64,000 nucleotides of DNA from Dichotomocladium elegans (GCA_025716815.1 JAIXMN010000029.1:62001-126000); one strand, 5' to 3'; shown: positions 11,641 to 25,889, numbered from the stretch's first letter. The notes: generated by a model from the letters alone, not told the origin. A program made the numbers and translations.

Positions 11641-11756
11641 TTTCTCTCTCTCTTTATCTCATCCATCTCACTGGCGTCGTTTTCCTCTTTCTCGCTCTCG
11701 CTCTCTCTCTCTTCTCTTTCTCCCTCCGTTTCTCTCTCTATCTCTCTCTCTATCAC
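11641..11756. repeat. CT-rich microsatellite tract
   Basis: Long imperfect (CT)n / (TCTC)n pyrimidine tract between the LEA-like gene and the 3' end of the minus-strand ceramide synthase. Open frames over it are repeat artefacts. Confidence 0.8.
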
Positions 11757-11853
11757 TCATTCTTGCCCTCTACTGCTTTTTCTTGGCATCTATAACTTCC
11801 CTGAAGCACAGATTACCATCAATGCTCTATCAAGGCTCCATCAGGCAATGTAC

Positions 11854-13209
11854 TTACTCGTTATCCTCATCATCGCTACGGGTGTCTTCAGCGCCATCAC
11901 CTCGAACAACGCGGGCCACAACCGTCACAATCATACTGAACCAGTACAGCATGATGGCATTCAGCAAAAGAAATAGTAGGAGGTACGCCTTTTGAGTATA
12001 TGACGTGAAGAATTTGCCCTTCGCGGGTTCCCACGTCATGTCAACATATTTTGTAGGCTCAACTATGGACGTGGAAAACACCTTTGTAAGGATTCGGTCT
12101 TTACTCCCTCCCGACGTTCTCGATCCTCCATCTAACGAACCTGCTGTAGCCCACATGATAGCCGTGAAAAAACCATGTCGAGTTATAGGCCATGCAAGCG
12201 CAAAGCATGCAAACATGAAATCGCATACAGTGGATATACCCAAATATTTTAGGATCTTAGCGCACTAGATCCAGTGCGGAATATGTCAATCGGTGCTACG
12301 TGACCCGAAAAATCACCCCACCGAAGAGAACGGAAAAAGACGCTTACCGACAAGAGGATGTCACACAGATCAGTACAGCAGAGGACAGCGTTACCGATGC
12401 GTGTGAAGTTGAAGCAGTAACTTGAGACCAAGAGAGTGATGGTAATGAAGTGATGAGAGAGCATCGCGACATGATCCTTCCGACGCTTTTCGACATGAAG
12501 GACGTAAAGTTGCTGAAACCAAAAGGCCATCTGCATCAGATAATAGTACTTCGAAATACGTGACATTTCGATGTGCGGATAGCCAATCCAGTAATGTGCT
12601 GTGTTGAACCAGTAGGGGCTATTGTACATGATATACTATACAGGTCCGTTAATATCAACCGTACGCGCACCCACGCTGTCTTCTCCTCCTTTCGTTCCTC
12701 CTCTCGTACCATGCCCAAGGTCCAGAACACAGAGCAATAGGAAAACATGAATCCTTGCTCTGCGAATCGTTGGCGTTTGCTGAATGGTGCCATGCCCACA
12801 AGACGACCGAACGGATGAAAACAGTATTTCATGATCACTGCTCGCGAGAACGTAAATGCGATTATCCAAAATCCCACGAAATACAGGTCGTTGTATCCTT
12901 TGTCGTACGCGTTCGGCCCTAGTTCGTACGAGATAAAAAGGCACTTGGCAGCAAGAGGTGATCCCATCCAGTATCCCAGGGACGTCAAGGCCACAAGAAA
13001 GCCGGTTATTTCTTTTTCCAAGCCATGAAGAGATGATGAGCGATGGCCCTTTGTTTTTCAATTTCGCTTCCATACTGTAACATTCGGAAGCAGTTCGATT
13101 TACCCAGTTCGAAATTTAACAGGCGTTCTGCCATTGTTTCCCCTTGTTCATTTGTCTTAACTAGCTTTCTGGGCTTAAGCTTCGCTTTCCTTAGGGTGTT
13201 GCTGGTCAT
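11854..13209 (-). CDS. LAG1: Ceramide synthase, Lag1/TLC family
   Basis: Acylates sphingoid bases with fatty acyl-CoA in the ER. Four exons join in phase: 13209-13104, 13011-12710, 12635-12348, 12264-11854 (368 residues). The Lag1 motif is intact: RRKDHVAMLSHHFIT with the double His, then SSYCFNFTRIGN and the conserved CTDLCDIL. Upstream are the family segments MYNSPYWFNTAHYWIGYPH and KYYYLMQMAFWFQQLYVLH. Several hydrophobic spans fit a TLC membrane protein. The C-terminal tail is acidic (DDEDNE), where fungal Lag1 proteins carry CK2 sites. The exon 1-2 join uses an AAAAG acceptor and is the least certain. Identity is secure. Confidence 0.92.
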
Positions 13210-13299
13210 TTGAAGTCCGGGTTGAGTGGAAAAAAAAAAGACAAGAACAAAAGGAAAGAGGAAAAGTTTATGAAAATAAAACGGGCGCACCGACCGACC

Positions 13300-15180
13300 A
13301 CTGTCGCCGTCGCCATTGAAAATTTATGGTCAAAAATAAACTATCATCGTTGGCGCTTCTTCCCGTCCATATCGTTTTCTTCAGATACTGTTTTATTCAA
13401 TGACGGACGGCTGCGGCGGGTGGAAGCGCGCCGTTCTGATGCCTTCACTCTTTTCTGTTCAAAGATGGGTTTTAGAACCTTCTGTCGTTTACATAGTGTC
13501 TTACTCTCAAATACGCTTAGGTCCAAACGGATGCGCGAAGTTCTCCGTCTGGCCGAGCCCCGTTCTCCTTTTTCGCTTCAACCTCAGCTCTTATTTTTAT
13601 TTTTACTTTTTGGAATAACGCGTCCCTTTTGCACAACCTTGATGCTCTCCATTGTTGAGCTGATTCCCTCACGTCGTCTTCACACCAAGTCAAATAAAAA
13701 AATCAATCTATCCAATTCAGATAAATACATATTGATTAATACCAGGCAGAGCAGCGAGATAGACAGATGGCTTCTCTATTTGTATACTCGTGTTGTACAT
13801 TTAGCGTCATGCCGTCTGTCCCAGCATAGCGCAGATTTACTTCACCGCCGCCTTCAGAACGAGCTTGGCGGACAATTTAGGCTTAAAAAAAGACCATCCC
13901 CCAATCAAAGTTTACGCCGCGGTTCGTCTTCGCTTTCCCCTTTCGGGGTTGATGTAATACAAGCACAATGGAAGACATTAGCGCCATTGGGGGCATCGAG
14001 GCTCCTTGTCACTCCTTATCGTCCATAAGCACCCTTAATGTTTATCAAATTAAAAAACCTAATTTCTGTATCTGCAAAAAACCTCACCCCGACTTTTTCG
14101 TTTCTTCGCGATATGTAACTACGCTGCCAGAAAGCCTTCGGTTGCTCTTATTCTTAAAAAGGGTCCCTGCATTTTTGTTATTGCCTCCGGTGACAGCTAT
14201 CACATGCCCCATTTCTCCCTGAAAATCCAATTCTGCATTGCAAGTCAAATGTTACTATGGATAACCTTCGGGGCTACGTCAAAAAGTGTATTCATCTGGT
14301 AATATCCGATAAGAGACCATTGGTGTGCTTCGTCCACCCAAATCATCTTCAAGCATCACAGTAACAACAGTAGGCCCCCTACCGTCACAAAGCTGCAGAT
14401 TTCAGAAACAATCTCTGCTATTCGTAACTATCTCTGTGCGTGCCCATGACTACTCAATCAAATCGATTTTACACGTACGTTGATAGTAATCGTTCAAACG
14501 TCCCTTCGAGATTCATGCCTGCAACAGCATAAAATATCGCCCTTCAGTTGTTTTCAAAGCAGCATACTGAGTCTGCTTGCATTCTATAGTATTGCGCGTT
14601 TTCGTCTATAAAGGCACATCTTGTATTAGATCCCACAAAGCGAACAAAAGGTTGGGAATACTCAACGTCGTAAATGCGCGATGGATCGCTTGACGACTAT
14701 GGGACCTGCTGATGCCTTCTTATTTGTCCTCTTCTTGGTATCTTCGCATTCCTCTCCGTTCTACCTCATGAAAACGGCAATATAACGTATGGAATCGTTG
14801 GAGAGAGCTCATTTCGATGCGCAAATGTACTACAGCCATGACTGAAACATGTTGGCCAAAGAAGCATAAATTTATGATATTAAGTGTGTGTGTAACATTC
14901 CCCCCCCGCACAAGTGGTCGAGCTCTGGCCGGGGTAAATATCCATTACTAAGTTAAAATACTCCCTGATGAAGCCGGCACCCTGTTCTCCAGCTTTTATG
15001 CGGCGTGAAAGCTGGCTGTTCCAGAGAAATTGTTGAACTGTACAGATGCTAGAACTACCATTCGGTCGAACCGTGTGGGGAGTATGTGTATAGGCGACTG
15101 TTCAACCGGCTGGCGGTTTTCGAACCTGGCCTTGAGGACTCAACATTATTATTGCTGCTGACAAGTCTAAATTCACACCA
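13300..15180. other. Intergenic, 1.9 kb, no supported gene
   Basis: A plus-strand open frame of 272 codons (13210-14028) overlaps the LAG1 5' region, but it has no recognisable domain, repeated rare composition and no splice signals; I treat it as chance. The remainder has only short open frames. A C run at about 14901 and T/A-rich patches are present. The right end includes the promoter of the next gene. Confidence 0.6.
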
Positions 15181-15266
15181 TTCGGCCCTTTATACAGTAA
15201 ACACGGCTCCCCCCCCCACCCGCATTTCCTCTTTTATTCTCTATATTTTCCCTGTCTTTCTCAACC

Positions 15267-16515
<1,249 letters not shown>

Positions 16516-17003
16516 ATAAACATATCTTCCATCTTCATCACCGCCCCTGGAATAGTCTTCGGTTATCCCGAAGGTACAGCACTCTGATGTGGATGGGGTG
16601 GTGTTACCTATAGAGAAAATCCGTGATAATTTAGCTGCTCATTGGAATCTTTTCTGCATCATGGCACCGCCCGACGCCCACTCAAACTATGGTACATCCT
16701 CAGGGAAGCCTACCATAGTCCGGGCGTCCACGGTAACGATACATAGTAGCGGACGTTATTTATCATGCAGACCAAAAATATATATTGCTCTTTTTTTTGG
16801 GCAAAAAAAAGCCCCGAAGCTGTGGTGATAGCTCTGGCATTAGATTCACCAAATTTTATTGATCTCCTTATTTCCGCCAGAAGTTAGTCTGTAGTGCTGA
16901 ATGTTCTTCTTTTCACTGTTTGTATGCGTTTCTGCTATCCTGAACCTGCGACTTCAAAATTGCTGGAGCAAGACATGCAGGAAAGCGGATTACAGGAGGA
17001 AAG
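16516..17003. other. Convergent 3' region between SDR and mannosyltransferase
   Basis: No gene seen. It should hold both 3' UTRs and terminators; an AAATAAA follows the SDR stop codon at once. Confidence 0.6.
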
Positions 17004-18828
17004 CTATGGTGACCCGATTTCTTCTGATACAATCGGTCCGTTTTCCTTCTTCGGTTTCCACAGTCCTTCTGCAATTGATCTGCTGATGACCTGTTGCTGT
17101 GTGTCAAGAGAAATATATTGCTGGGTCTGATTCTGAATCAGCGGGGTAATCTCCCTCACATGATTCGTGTCCTTAATGCACGATCGTTCGAAATCCCAAT
17201 CTTGACCTTCTGCAAAATGAGTGATTTTCAAATACTTTTGTTTGTAGGTTAGACCGCCACTCCACCAGAGAGGAGTGCGATCGACGTTCAAGTGCAGTTG
17301 GTTGCCGCACACGTGCTGCGGTTCAGCACCGTCGCCCAGGCCACCAATTACGCCGGCATATGATTTGATGAACGCATAAGGCGTTTGTACCATCTCGAAT
17401 CCGATCCAATAAGACTATACCTCCACTCAGTTTTTCTCATCCATGCTCCTACGCTGGTGTTCCCTTTGCCTCAATCACCTCTTTGTCACCATGGCTGTGT
17501 CTGTAAGTGGCATGGTCTCGTTCTCGCTGGTCATTCATCTTACACGTTGATAGTAACCCCAAGAGCGCACGTTTTTTGTCGATCGCTACCACACTGGCTT
17601 CCTGTTCGTGTGCAGACTGAAGATTCCACCACCGCGACCGGGGTACGAATGAGCTCCATGTAGTCAAGAAAGACTCGAGCCAGAACCGTCCAGCTTCCCA
17701 TCCTCCAAATAGAGTCCTGTCATAAAAGAAAAGTGTCCCAGTTTTGCGGTATCCGGCATCATCAAAGAGCACCTCCGGCTTCTTGAAAAAGTATGCGTCT
17801 GGGTCAATCATAATGACCTCCGCAAACGAGCTCGTGAGGATGGCATAGGGCCTGAGTGCCCAATCACCAAGTTTGGTGTACCAGTTGTTTATTCGCGTTG
17901 TCACCTGGACGACGTTCACTTTATCAAACTCGGTTTCCAGATAGGCGATTTCTGCACTCGAAAGGTCACCGTCTCGAAGATAGAAGATTTCGACTGGCAA
18001 GTCAGATTCCAGGACCTCCCGTATGACTCGCAGATTAGTTAGCGCGGATTGGAAACGATTGTGGTGGAGACACATAACAATCCCACGGCCGTCAGTCATA
18101 TTTGCCAATTGAAATGCGTTGTCGTAATAAGGTTGAATCCATGGATATAATGTATTCTCGAGACGGCGGTATAGCATCCACGCGTCCCGATAAAGTGGAT
18201 CGGTCGAAACATCAATCTCGCCCTCCGCAAGGATGGGATCAAAGTACTGAAATAACGCTTTGAATGTTCGTTGCTGGAATGCCAATGTTTTAAAATCAGG
18301 ATTATGCTCAGGTGATGTTAGGAGTGCGCTGAGGAGGGACTGGCCGACAAGAGAGCTTTGGAGTGATTGCGTATCAGAGACTACTCGGCGACGATTTGCT
18401 TCAATGGATACTGCTTTACCCTAACCATGCTCACCTATCTACTGTATCACTGCTGTAGTTTACCTGTCCACGGTTTTATTGGAATGGTCACCGCAATGTC
18501 ATGTGTAAAACTCAGGTGACGCATGCCTTCATCATCGTCCATAGCTATGAAAAATACTCAGAACGTCTGCTGCTCTTATCTACTGCGTAATAAACAAATC
18601 AGTAAGTTTACCTGGCTCACGCACAGACAAACGATCTTGAATATATCGCTGGTGATCTTTTCTTTTCTGACGCTCAGCTTGCTCAGCCAGATTGTGTCTG
18701 ATATTCGATGATGATTTCGAATTGACGCCGCCTAGTGATGGTGAAAGATGGATGGACCATACAAGTAAAAGGCATAAAACTAGCAGTGTAATCGGAACAA
18801 AACGTAAAAAACGCGATTTTGGCATCAT
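17004..18828 (-). CDS. Alpha-1,3-mannosyltransferase, Mnn1 family (GT71)
   Basis: Golgi type II membrane glycosyltransferase adding mannose to protein-linked glycans. Four exons join in phase: 18828-18612, 18544-18464, 18410-17479, 17414-17004 (546 residues). The N-terminus is a signal anchor (RFVPITLLVLCLLLVWSIHL). The GT71 domain shows GRGIVMCLHHNRFQSALTNL, LPVEIFYLRDGDLS, the DxD-type metal site in EVIMIDPDAYFFKKPEVLF, then LFFYDRTLFGG, WWNLQSAHEQEASVV, and GDKE joined to SYWIGFEMVQTPYAF, a strongly conserved family stretch. The join of the last two exons restores that stretch exactly, which supports the intron at 17478-17415. Secure at family level; the exact linkage made is not known. 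Confidence 0.9.
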
Positions 18829-18829
18829 T

Positions 18830-21800
18830 CCGAAGAGCTGCGTCTTGGTAAACAGAGCTTTAGTGCAGAAGAATTAAAAAAAAACCATTTATTCGGCTGA
18901 AAAGCGTAAACTTTCACCGTGTGTAACCGGTGCCGGCCTTACGATATTACGCCGATCAATGAACCATCCAGGTTGAAGACAATAAAACTTTCCAAAGATG
19001 AACTTCAAATGAGCTGACTGTCGGTTTACCCCGTCAACTCACAGCAACTTCGCTATGCACCTTTGCGGTGTAAAGATAGACGATCTAGTCCTCATCTGTT
19101 TGGTGGACAAAAATAGAAACCACGCGGGGTACCTGGGAACCTTTTACACTCAATTACTTAGCGGATATTGTATTTACAGAAAAAGTTTACCACATGCGGA
19201 CTTGATCGGATCCCCCGCCGATTTTTCATCTTCCTGTAGCCTTGATATCCATGAATTAGATCAGTGTCCAGAAGTACACGCTTTTGATCGTTAGTTTCAT
19301 GCTGAGTATCTGAATATCACTAGTTAATCCGCACCGTCGCTGGTCTCACCACTTAGATACCTATCCTGCACGTGAAAGTGGCAGCAGAGCAGTTTATTTA
19401 TAGGAACTTTCTTGGCATTGATATTTTCACCTTTAACGGTCGCATAAATTATATAAACCTTCGAGACAGAAATTCCCAGAGCCTCTTTATTGCGCAACTA
19501 TACTGCAGACCAGGAGACACATAGCGATTGGTTGATACAGCACAATGGATGCCAGATTGAGAAAATATCGTGGTCGAGATAATATCACCACCCTAGTATA
19601 GAAAATTGAAGAAATGAAGGGGAACTTGAGATCGCAGCCAAAAGCGCAAAAGAGGAGGCTGAGCAAAGTATACAAGTCTCGGAGCTGGACTTACTCGAAA
19701 ACTGAACAAGAAAGCGTTGGACACTCCTTCAAGTATCAGCACATAGTGTGCCAAGTGCAAGATCATCAGCGGCGATTTTCCGTGTAGAAGAGCGAGATAT
19801 CATTTTGATTGGAAGCCAAGCTGTTGGGCTAAGAAGTCCAATATCCACAATCGAACCCCACTAGTCCCTCATCTCGAATGTAGCAAAGGAATAAAAACGA
19901 ATATCTGGAAACGTCCGACACATCAGGAAGGAGTTGCGCAATGGATATTGATCTTGAAAAGGCGTTGACGCACAGCAAGGACGCACCTGCTGTGTTCAGA
20001 TTCTAGAGATCTCGAGCAAAAAATTGTTGTCTTGAACTTGGGAGGAACAAAGCGGAAACCCCAGGGACATCACCAGTTCAATATGCTGGAGAATCATGGA
20101 CATTTTCGGCATAGGCAAAACTTTTGGTAAGGCATAATGGAAATCCAAAAGGAAGAATATTCTGAGACAAACTTTTATAGAGGATATATCAAAGTAGGGA
20201 CACCAATACCTAATTAAAGAGAACAGGGGAGAGGAGGACCCCTTTGTCGAAGGCCGCACTAACGCGAGAGAGTTAGTAAAGCTAACTTCTGACATTCGCC
20301 AGAAGGTTGGTCCGATACGACCATAAGATACAGCTGACGAGACTACAGCCACTGGAAAATCAAAATGCTCCGGAATATGTTGTAGACAAGCTACACATAT
20401 AGAGTTACTGGCTTTCTCTTGGTCCAAACGAAGGTCGAGGCTGGAGGATTTGTCGACGTCGAGAGTATTTCCATAAAAAGCTTTGTCAAGACACATTTGA
20501 CGATACTGTAATTCGGCCAAACAGAAGTTTATTGGTAGGAAGAGATCGCAGTAAAGTGTTGAGCAGCCCGTGCCATCAGTCTCTTGCGGGTGTGTAAAGA
20601 TTTGCAGTCTTCCACTCTTCCTGCTTCACTCATGCCCACTCTAGGATAAACTACTTAAAACCAAAGCGCTAAACCAGCGGGCATCATTGCAACAACTTTT
20701 GTTGGGGTACTTTTCTGTCGGTCGTAAAGCTATACAGACTTGTCAGCTAGATAGTCGCGTAGCGCAATTGCCTAACGTTTGTGCTGCAGCGTCTAGTTTG
20801 TCAGCACCTTCATCTTGATACAGCTTTGTGGATGAGACGGAGGAAATGGTAAGAAGAAGCGTGTAGGTAATTTTGTCAAGAAACTATGTTGGTCTTCCCT
20901 TCGCGACACCGTCTTACAGCGCTCAGCTACACGCAGCAAAAATATTGCGACAGATGATGATATCACCGCATGTGACATTTTGGGAAATTCAATTCACTTG
21001 TTTACTTCTTCGAGCCTCTCAGCTTGTGTAGCTTCACTCATCCATCCATACCATATTCTTCTGTCTTAATTCGTCAATCGCTGCTAAGTTTGACCCAGCT
21101 CTCAACCGCTTTATAACCGTAGTGCGTCTCGATTTTCAGTGCACATAATAACAGGTGTCGGTTTCTATCCTAAACTAGGCTCTCTCCTTCCTCGATCATC
21201 AACGCGCCACACTTGTGCATACCCTTTATTGATTTCTTGTGTAATACCAGCGCTTTTTGGCATCGCCCTTCCACCCCACTTTTGTCCATGCTATCAAACC
21301 ATAAACACCGTCCCCAAAAGATCCTCTTGTCCTATTTCAAGTTTTTTTTTTTTTGGTTTGTACGAGGTTTTCAAAATCGAAGTGGAGACTTTGAAAAATT
21401 GCGCGCAAGAGGTCCACTTTACGGTCTATTCAGGAACAGGTCTTTGTAAAAGCGCTTCGGCAAGGTCTGCATGGTTTCCATCACGGCAATAAGCTAAGGA
21501 GCAGTAAATGGAGATATCTCATTATAGATGTACATAATTCGAATCGGAAAACGAACTCAGAGCGTATATCTGGCACAATGACCTCTTTCCTATCCCCCCC
21601 CTTCATCGGAAATGCTTACATTCGGCATAGGGTCTCTAATGTTAATATGGATGTTTCTTGCTCGCTTTGAATCACAATCACTCATCCCGGAAGTTCGGCT
21701 CAAAAAGACTTTGCAAGCCGGAGTTGAGATAAAGCCCGAAGATATTCAATTATTTATTTGAAAATTGCGTTTCTCGGAGCGAAAACCCGGATGATGGGCA

Positions 21801-22184
21801 GGCATAGCTTCAAGAGTGGATCCGTTACCTCGTATGTATGGCCATCATACAGCGACATTTGGGCTCTTTTCACTACCCTTCGGCTGTCATATGCTTTTCG
21901 TCTTCCCAATTTTGGTGGGAAAATCAAATAGGTAATGTAGCACAATGCTGCTAACTTCGGTCTTTTCTTTTCCCACAAATGTCTTTCTCATGTGAAATTC
22001 AGTTTAAGCATAGGTATGGAGGACTAGGACTAGACAGCAGAGTTGCAAACTCAATGTATATTTGTATAAAAAGTATAGAGATATTATAGTCGCAGTTAAC
22101 ATGTGTGGCAAGTTAACAGTAAGGAAAAATAATAAAGCAATAAAACATAACGGGTAGGGTTTGAACGGATAAATTGCACGCTGG
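18830..22184. other. Gene-poor stretch of 3.4 kb with degraded coding traces
   Basis: No intact gene. At about 19546 an ATG reads MDARLRKYRGRDN and nearby shifted frames read acidic coiled-coil text (KSAKEEAEQSIQ), broken by several stops and frameshifts. A minus-strand open frame of 174 codons (19996-20520) resembles nothing. I read this as old, decayed sequence. Confidence 0.5.
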
Positions 22185-23430
22185 TTAAATGGGAATCGCA
22201 GGGATTTGGGTGCCTTCTGCTACAGGTTCCGTTCGTATTCCTGTCTTGAGGTCGAGTGTTTTCTCAAAGGCGGCTGGCTGGACGTGTTCTTGCAGTAATA
22301 GCTCTCTTTCCTTTCTAAACTTCTCCCGGGTTGCCTCTGTGACGGCTTTGACTGCAAAGTCTGCAAAGTCCTCGTCGTACCTGGAAAGCATGGCCTTGTC
22401 TTTGACCTTGACCATTTCGCGAATAACGTACCAGCAATGGGGATAGTTTTCTTTACAGAGTCTGATATTAACGCAACCGTCCTTTTCAACCATATCAACA
22501 AGCGCCACAATGTCGTCGCGCATGACCTCCTTCTCGCCGACAAAGACAAGAACATTTGACGGAACAAACCGGTCAAACCGATCGTGAACCTGATTGAGTC
22601 GAAGGATAGGGAGGCTGTCCGGGTCGACGTGGGGGTATCCAAGGAACTCTTTGTAGATTATCTTGGCAAGTTGCTGTGTGACAAGGTCGCGTTTTGCATT
22701 GCTCTTCCATGACGGCGAGGACGTCTCTGGGGTCACGAGCGGGCTTACCATCAACATGCCTGCGGGCTTGTCGATATTAAAGTTTGTGCGGGTTGCGTCT
22801 AGATCCTTTAATACATCTGGTGCATATGTCCGCATAAGTGTTTCGAGGCACAATGCACCGCCCGCTGAATCTCCAGAAAAGATGACTTTGGTGCCCGGCA
22901 CGCGCAAATCGACAGTTAAATGTTTGTATGCCTTAACGCAGTCCATCACAGGCTCGGGATACTTGACATTCGGTGCCAGACCGTACTCAACAGACATGAT
23001 CACAGCATTAAGATTGTGCTTTTCTTTGATGATATTGATCCACTGCTGGAACGCCGTCATGTACATGGTTGCGTTTCCCACCCTGAAACCTCCGCCTGGA
23101 TAAAGAACATGAGGTTTCTGCCTATTTAGTATTTAGTTCATCTGTCTTCGTTTTAAACGTACCATGAAGCTCAAAAATAACGATATCTGCCCTGCGCAAG
23201 CGACGGATGGCGTCCGCTTCACTATTATACTTGATTCCAGGAGCGATGATTGCGCCTTTCCAAAAGGAATTATCGATTCGCTTAATCCATTTCTTTTGCG
23301 ATTTCGTAGGTTTTGTCAGGGTATCCAGCAAGCCGATAGCGAGGGATGAAGGCATAACCATTGTGGTTCGGATTGTCCGGACCACCACGGCAGATGGCGA
23401 CTTTTTAACGAGTGATCTAGCGTTGTCCAT
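22185..23430 (-). CDS. Alpha/beta hydrolase-3 fold esterase/lipase (HSL-like)
   Basis: Two exons, 23430-23159 and 23121-22185, give 402 residues. The nucleophile elbow is GDSAGGALCLE, the oxyanion strand region is YPGGGFRVGNATMY (usual HGGG, with His replaced by Pro), and a late YPHCWYV supplies a candidate catalytic His. SVEYGLAPNVKYPEPVMDC is the typical hormone-sensitive-lipase family loop. Predicted action is hydrolysis of short to medium acyl esters. The intron donor that keeps the frame is GTTTAA; the stronger-looking GTACGT five bases earlier breaks the frame. The start could also be an in-frame ATG at 23547, but the segment before 23430 is not domain-like. Family is secure, substrate unknown. 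Confidence 0.85.
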
Positions 23431-23701
23431 AGCTTGTTCGTATAAAAGAATGGAGATGACGAGAGAGGGAAGAGTGCAAAATGAATGTAAGCCGTCAGGA
23501 AAAACGAATGAAATCGTTAATGATAGATTTTTTCTCGTTTTATTCACGTCTTTCAGACTAGTGTGTAATAAAAAAAAAAAGTTGGGGCCCCATAATTATT
23601 ATGGAGCGCAAGCTCGGTTACACCTCCTTTCTCGAATTCGGTCTATTGTATTCAGTCATCTGAAATGCGCAACAATGTCCCGTACACGATCCCAAGCCTA
23701 G

Positions 23702-24491
23702 GGTCGAGGGATTTTGCCTTATTGCTACGAGTGCTTTTGCCCGAGTAATCAACTACATCTGTGGATATATGTATGTATATTTGTTGCTCATACCGTTAAA
23801 CAATACATTCGAATAGCTGTGCAGGTAGAAGAACCATCGATTCAGCATGTCTCTCATATTTCCTTGCTGTTATCGATGGCAGTAGTATTCATCCAGAAAT
23901 CTCAATCATCTGTCAAAAACGTCGGAAGCCCGATCTTACAAGAGATTCCCATGAAACAATATGGATCAATTTTTCCCGTAATGTCAATGATTGATTTTCT
24001 CAGCCTGTGGTCGGATTCTTGAATTGGCAAACATGCAAGCGCTGCCCTTCTGAAAAACTCACGGTCGTTATAATTGACAAAAAACGTCAAGAGATGACAC
24101 TATTTTGGGGGGAGGAGGGGATATTGAAGGAACTATTGTCATTGATTTCTACCCAAAGGTACGCTTTTTGCGTCATTTTTCATATCTTCAGTGAAGACAC
24201 ATAAAATCGAGCGTACTTGCTCATTATCGTTTGGGCCGACGGATGTTCTCAGCGGTAACAGTTTGGATTTCTTTAAACCCGTGAGTAATCGCAAATTCCA
24301 ATCATTAAACCAGCAGGTCGATGTCGAAGGATTAGCACATGCGCATTGGGATGCTTCAAACAGCAAAAAGCTGTTTCAAGGTGACAAGCGTTCATTGGCC
24401 CGCATTTGGAATACTAAACTTGGACTGAGTCCCCGCTTCAGACTCCCCTTCGTTATTTTTCGTCTCTTTTCTTCTACCCTTAAAATCCACT
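23702..24491. other. Intergenic before KIN17
   Basis: Short unrelated open frames only. The last 60 bases are pyrimidine-rich, as in many fungal core promoters. Confidence 0.6.
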
Positions 24492-25314
24492 ATGGGCAAA
24501 GACGGATTTCTCACCCCAAAGGCCATTGCCAACCGCATCAAAGCAAAAGGTCTACTAAAGCTCAAATTTTACTGCCAAGTTTGCGAAAAACAATGTCGGG
24601 ATGAAAATGGCTTTAAGTGCCATACAATGTCAGAATCCCATCAGCGACAAATGCTCCTTGTAGCCGATAATCCCGGACGATTTGTGCACAATTACTCTGC
24701 TCAATTTAAAAAGGATTTTTTAAGTCTTTTGTCAAGGGCGCATGGCACAAAGCGTGTGTTTGCCAATCAAGTATACCAAGAGTACATCTCTGATCGGAAC
24801 CATATTCACATGAATGCGACCCGTTGGAACACTTTGAGTGAATTCGTAAAATACTTGGGTCGAGAGGGTATATGCCATGTCGAAGAGTCAGAACGTGGAT
24901 GGTACATCACGTGGATAGATAATAGCCCAAAAGCGCTTGCGCGCCAGGTGAGCAAGAGATTGTGATCGTGTCTCGGCTGAAACTTACATGATTGATGGAT
25001 AGGCTGCTATTCAAAAGATGGAGCGCTCCGACCGAGACGCCGAAGAACGAGACCAACAACTTCTCCAAGAACAAATAGAGAAAGCCACGAAGGCGGCTGA
25101 AGAACGAGGCATCGCTGAACAGAAAGTGACCGAACTGCAGCGGAACGAGGCCACAGGCAAGATTAAGCTGAACCTTTCACTTAAACCTATGGCTGCCAGA
25201 ACAGAATCAGAAGCACCCAAGGCTACCGGTGGTGGCAATAAGATGCGTATGATGATGAAGGGTAGCATAAAGAAACCAGATCCACCAAAGCACTTGACAG
25301 CCGCACATCATTGA
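24492..25314 (+). CDS. KIN17: Kin17/Rts2-like DNA/RNA-binding zinc-finger protein
   Basis: Nuclear protein with roles in DNA replication, repair and RNA processing. Exons 24492-24947 and 25003-25314 give 255 residues. The start MGKDGFLTPKAIANRIKAKG is a family signature; the zinc finger is CQVCEKQCRDENGFKCHTMS with a following His, and the winged-helix domain has VFANQVYQEYISDRNHIHMN and ATRWNTLSEFVKYLGREG. The second exon is a charged coiled coil. The C-terminal KOW/tandem SH3-like part of animal Kin17 is absent, giving a short form like yeast Rts2. Secure. Confidence 0.95.
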
Positions 25315-25408
25315 AAAGCATCATCCCACGTTCACGACTTCTCTTCTCGACATTCCCTGCTTAATACTCATCGTTCACTCATTCAAAGAATTCATCATGT
25401 TTTATAGC

Positions 25409-25887
25409 TCAAAAAGATGAATAAATTCCTCTAGTCAACAATCTATGCAAATCCTTCTCCGTCCCTTTAGTAATGCCGCCCAACTCAACTCCAGAGCCTA
25501 TCCAGATGTGCACCGGCGATAATCGCGGTGGATCTTCACTACGTACATTAGATCCTTTTCGCACTGTAACGCCCATCGTTACGCCAAAGGATGTGTATTC
25601 CAAGCTGATCTGCCGCACCTGATGTATTCAAAAGCTTCTCAAACATCAATAATCAAAACTCTGACCTTGCCTTGGTGAGTGTAGGTTGGGTAGCTATGCC
25701 TGAACCCCGCCTCCTTCATCAGAGGGTCGGTATTTCTTCGCTTTGGATATATGCACCCGCAATCAGCCCAGCATTACCGTTACAAGATGGATTACGAAGT
25801 TATTTTCAGTGGAAACAAAAAGATCATCTTTTCCAACACCTTGGGCATGTCCCTCTTCCGTAAGAAATGGAACACTCCTTTTACCAT
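25409..25887 (-). CDS. Unrecognised small three-exon protein
   Basis: On the minus strand, an ATG at 25887 lies about 60 bases after a TATAAAAATA box. Three exons can be joined in phase with GT-AG borders. They read MVKGVFHFLRKRDMPKVLEK, then DPLMKEAGFRHSYPTY, then VRQISLEYTSFGVTMGVTV to a stop at 25409, about 120 residues. The C-terminal exon is a beta-rich segment followed by a helix (GTEKDLHRLLTRG). I do not recognise the family. The TATA box, consistent phases and codon use argue for a real gene; exon borders are provisional. Confidence 0.5.
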
Positions 25888-25889
25888 GT

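Noticed and set aside
11476..11995. Open frames across the CT-rich tract
   Set aside because: Produced by the dinucleotide repeat and lie antisense to the ceramide synthase 3' end.
13210..14028. 272-codon open frame on the plus strand
   Set aside because: Overlaps the LAG1 5' region, has no domain, no promoter or splice support, and composition like non-coding DNA.
19540..19760. Tropomyosin-like coiled-coil text after MDARLRKY
   Set aside because: Only short stretches in different frames with many stops; Glu/Lys-rich text arises easily by chance, so no gene is called.
19845..19870. TCGAACCCCA resembling a tRNA T-arm
   Set aside because: The stem does not pair and no anticodon or acceptor arm can be found around it.
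19996..20520. 174-codon minus-strand open frame
   Set aside because: No recognisable motif, no neighbouring exons and no initiation context.
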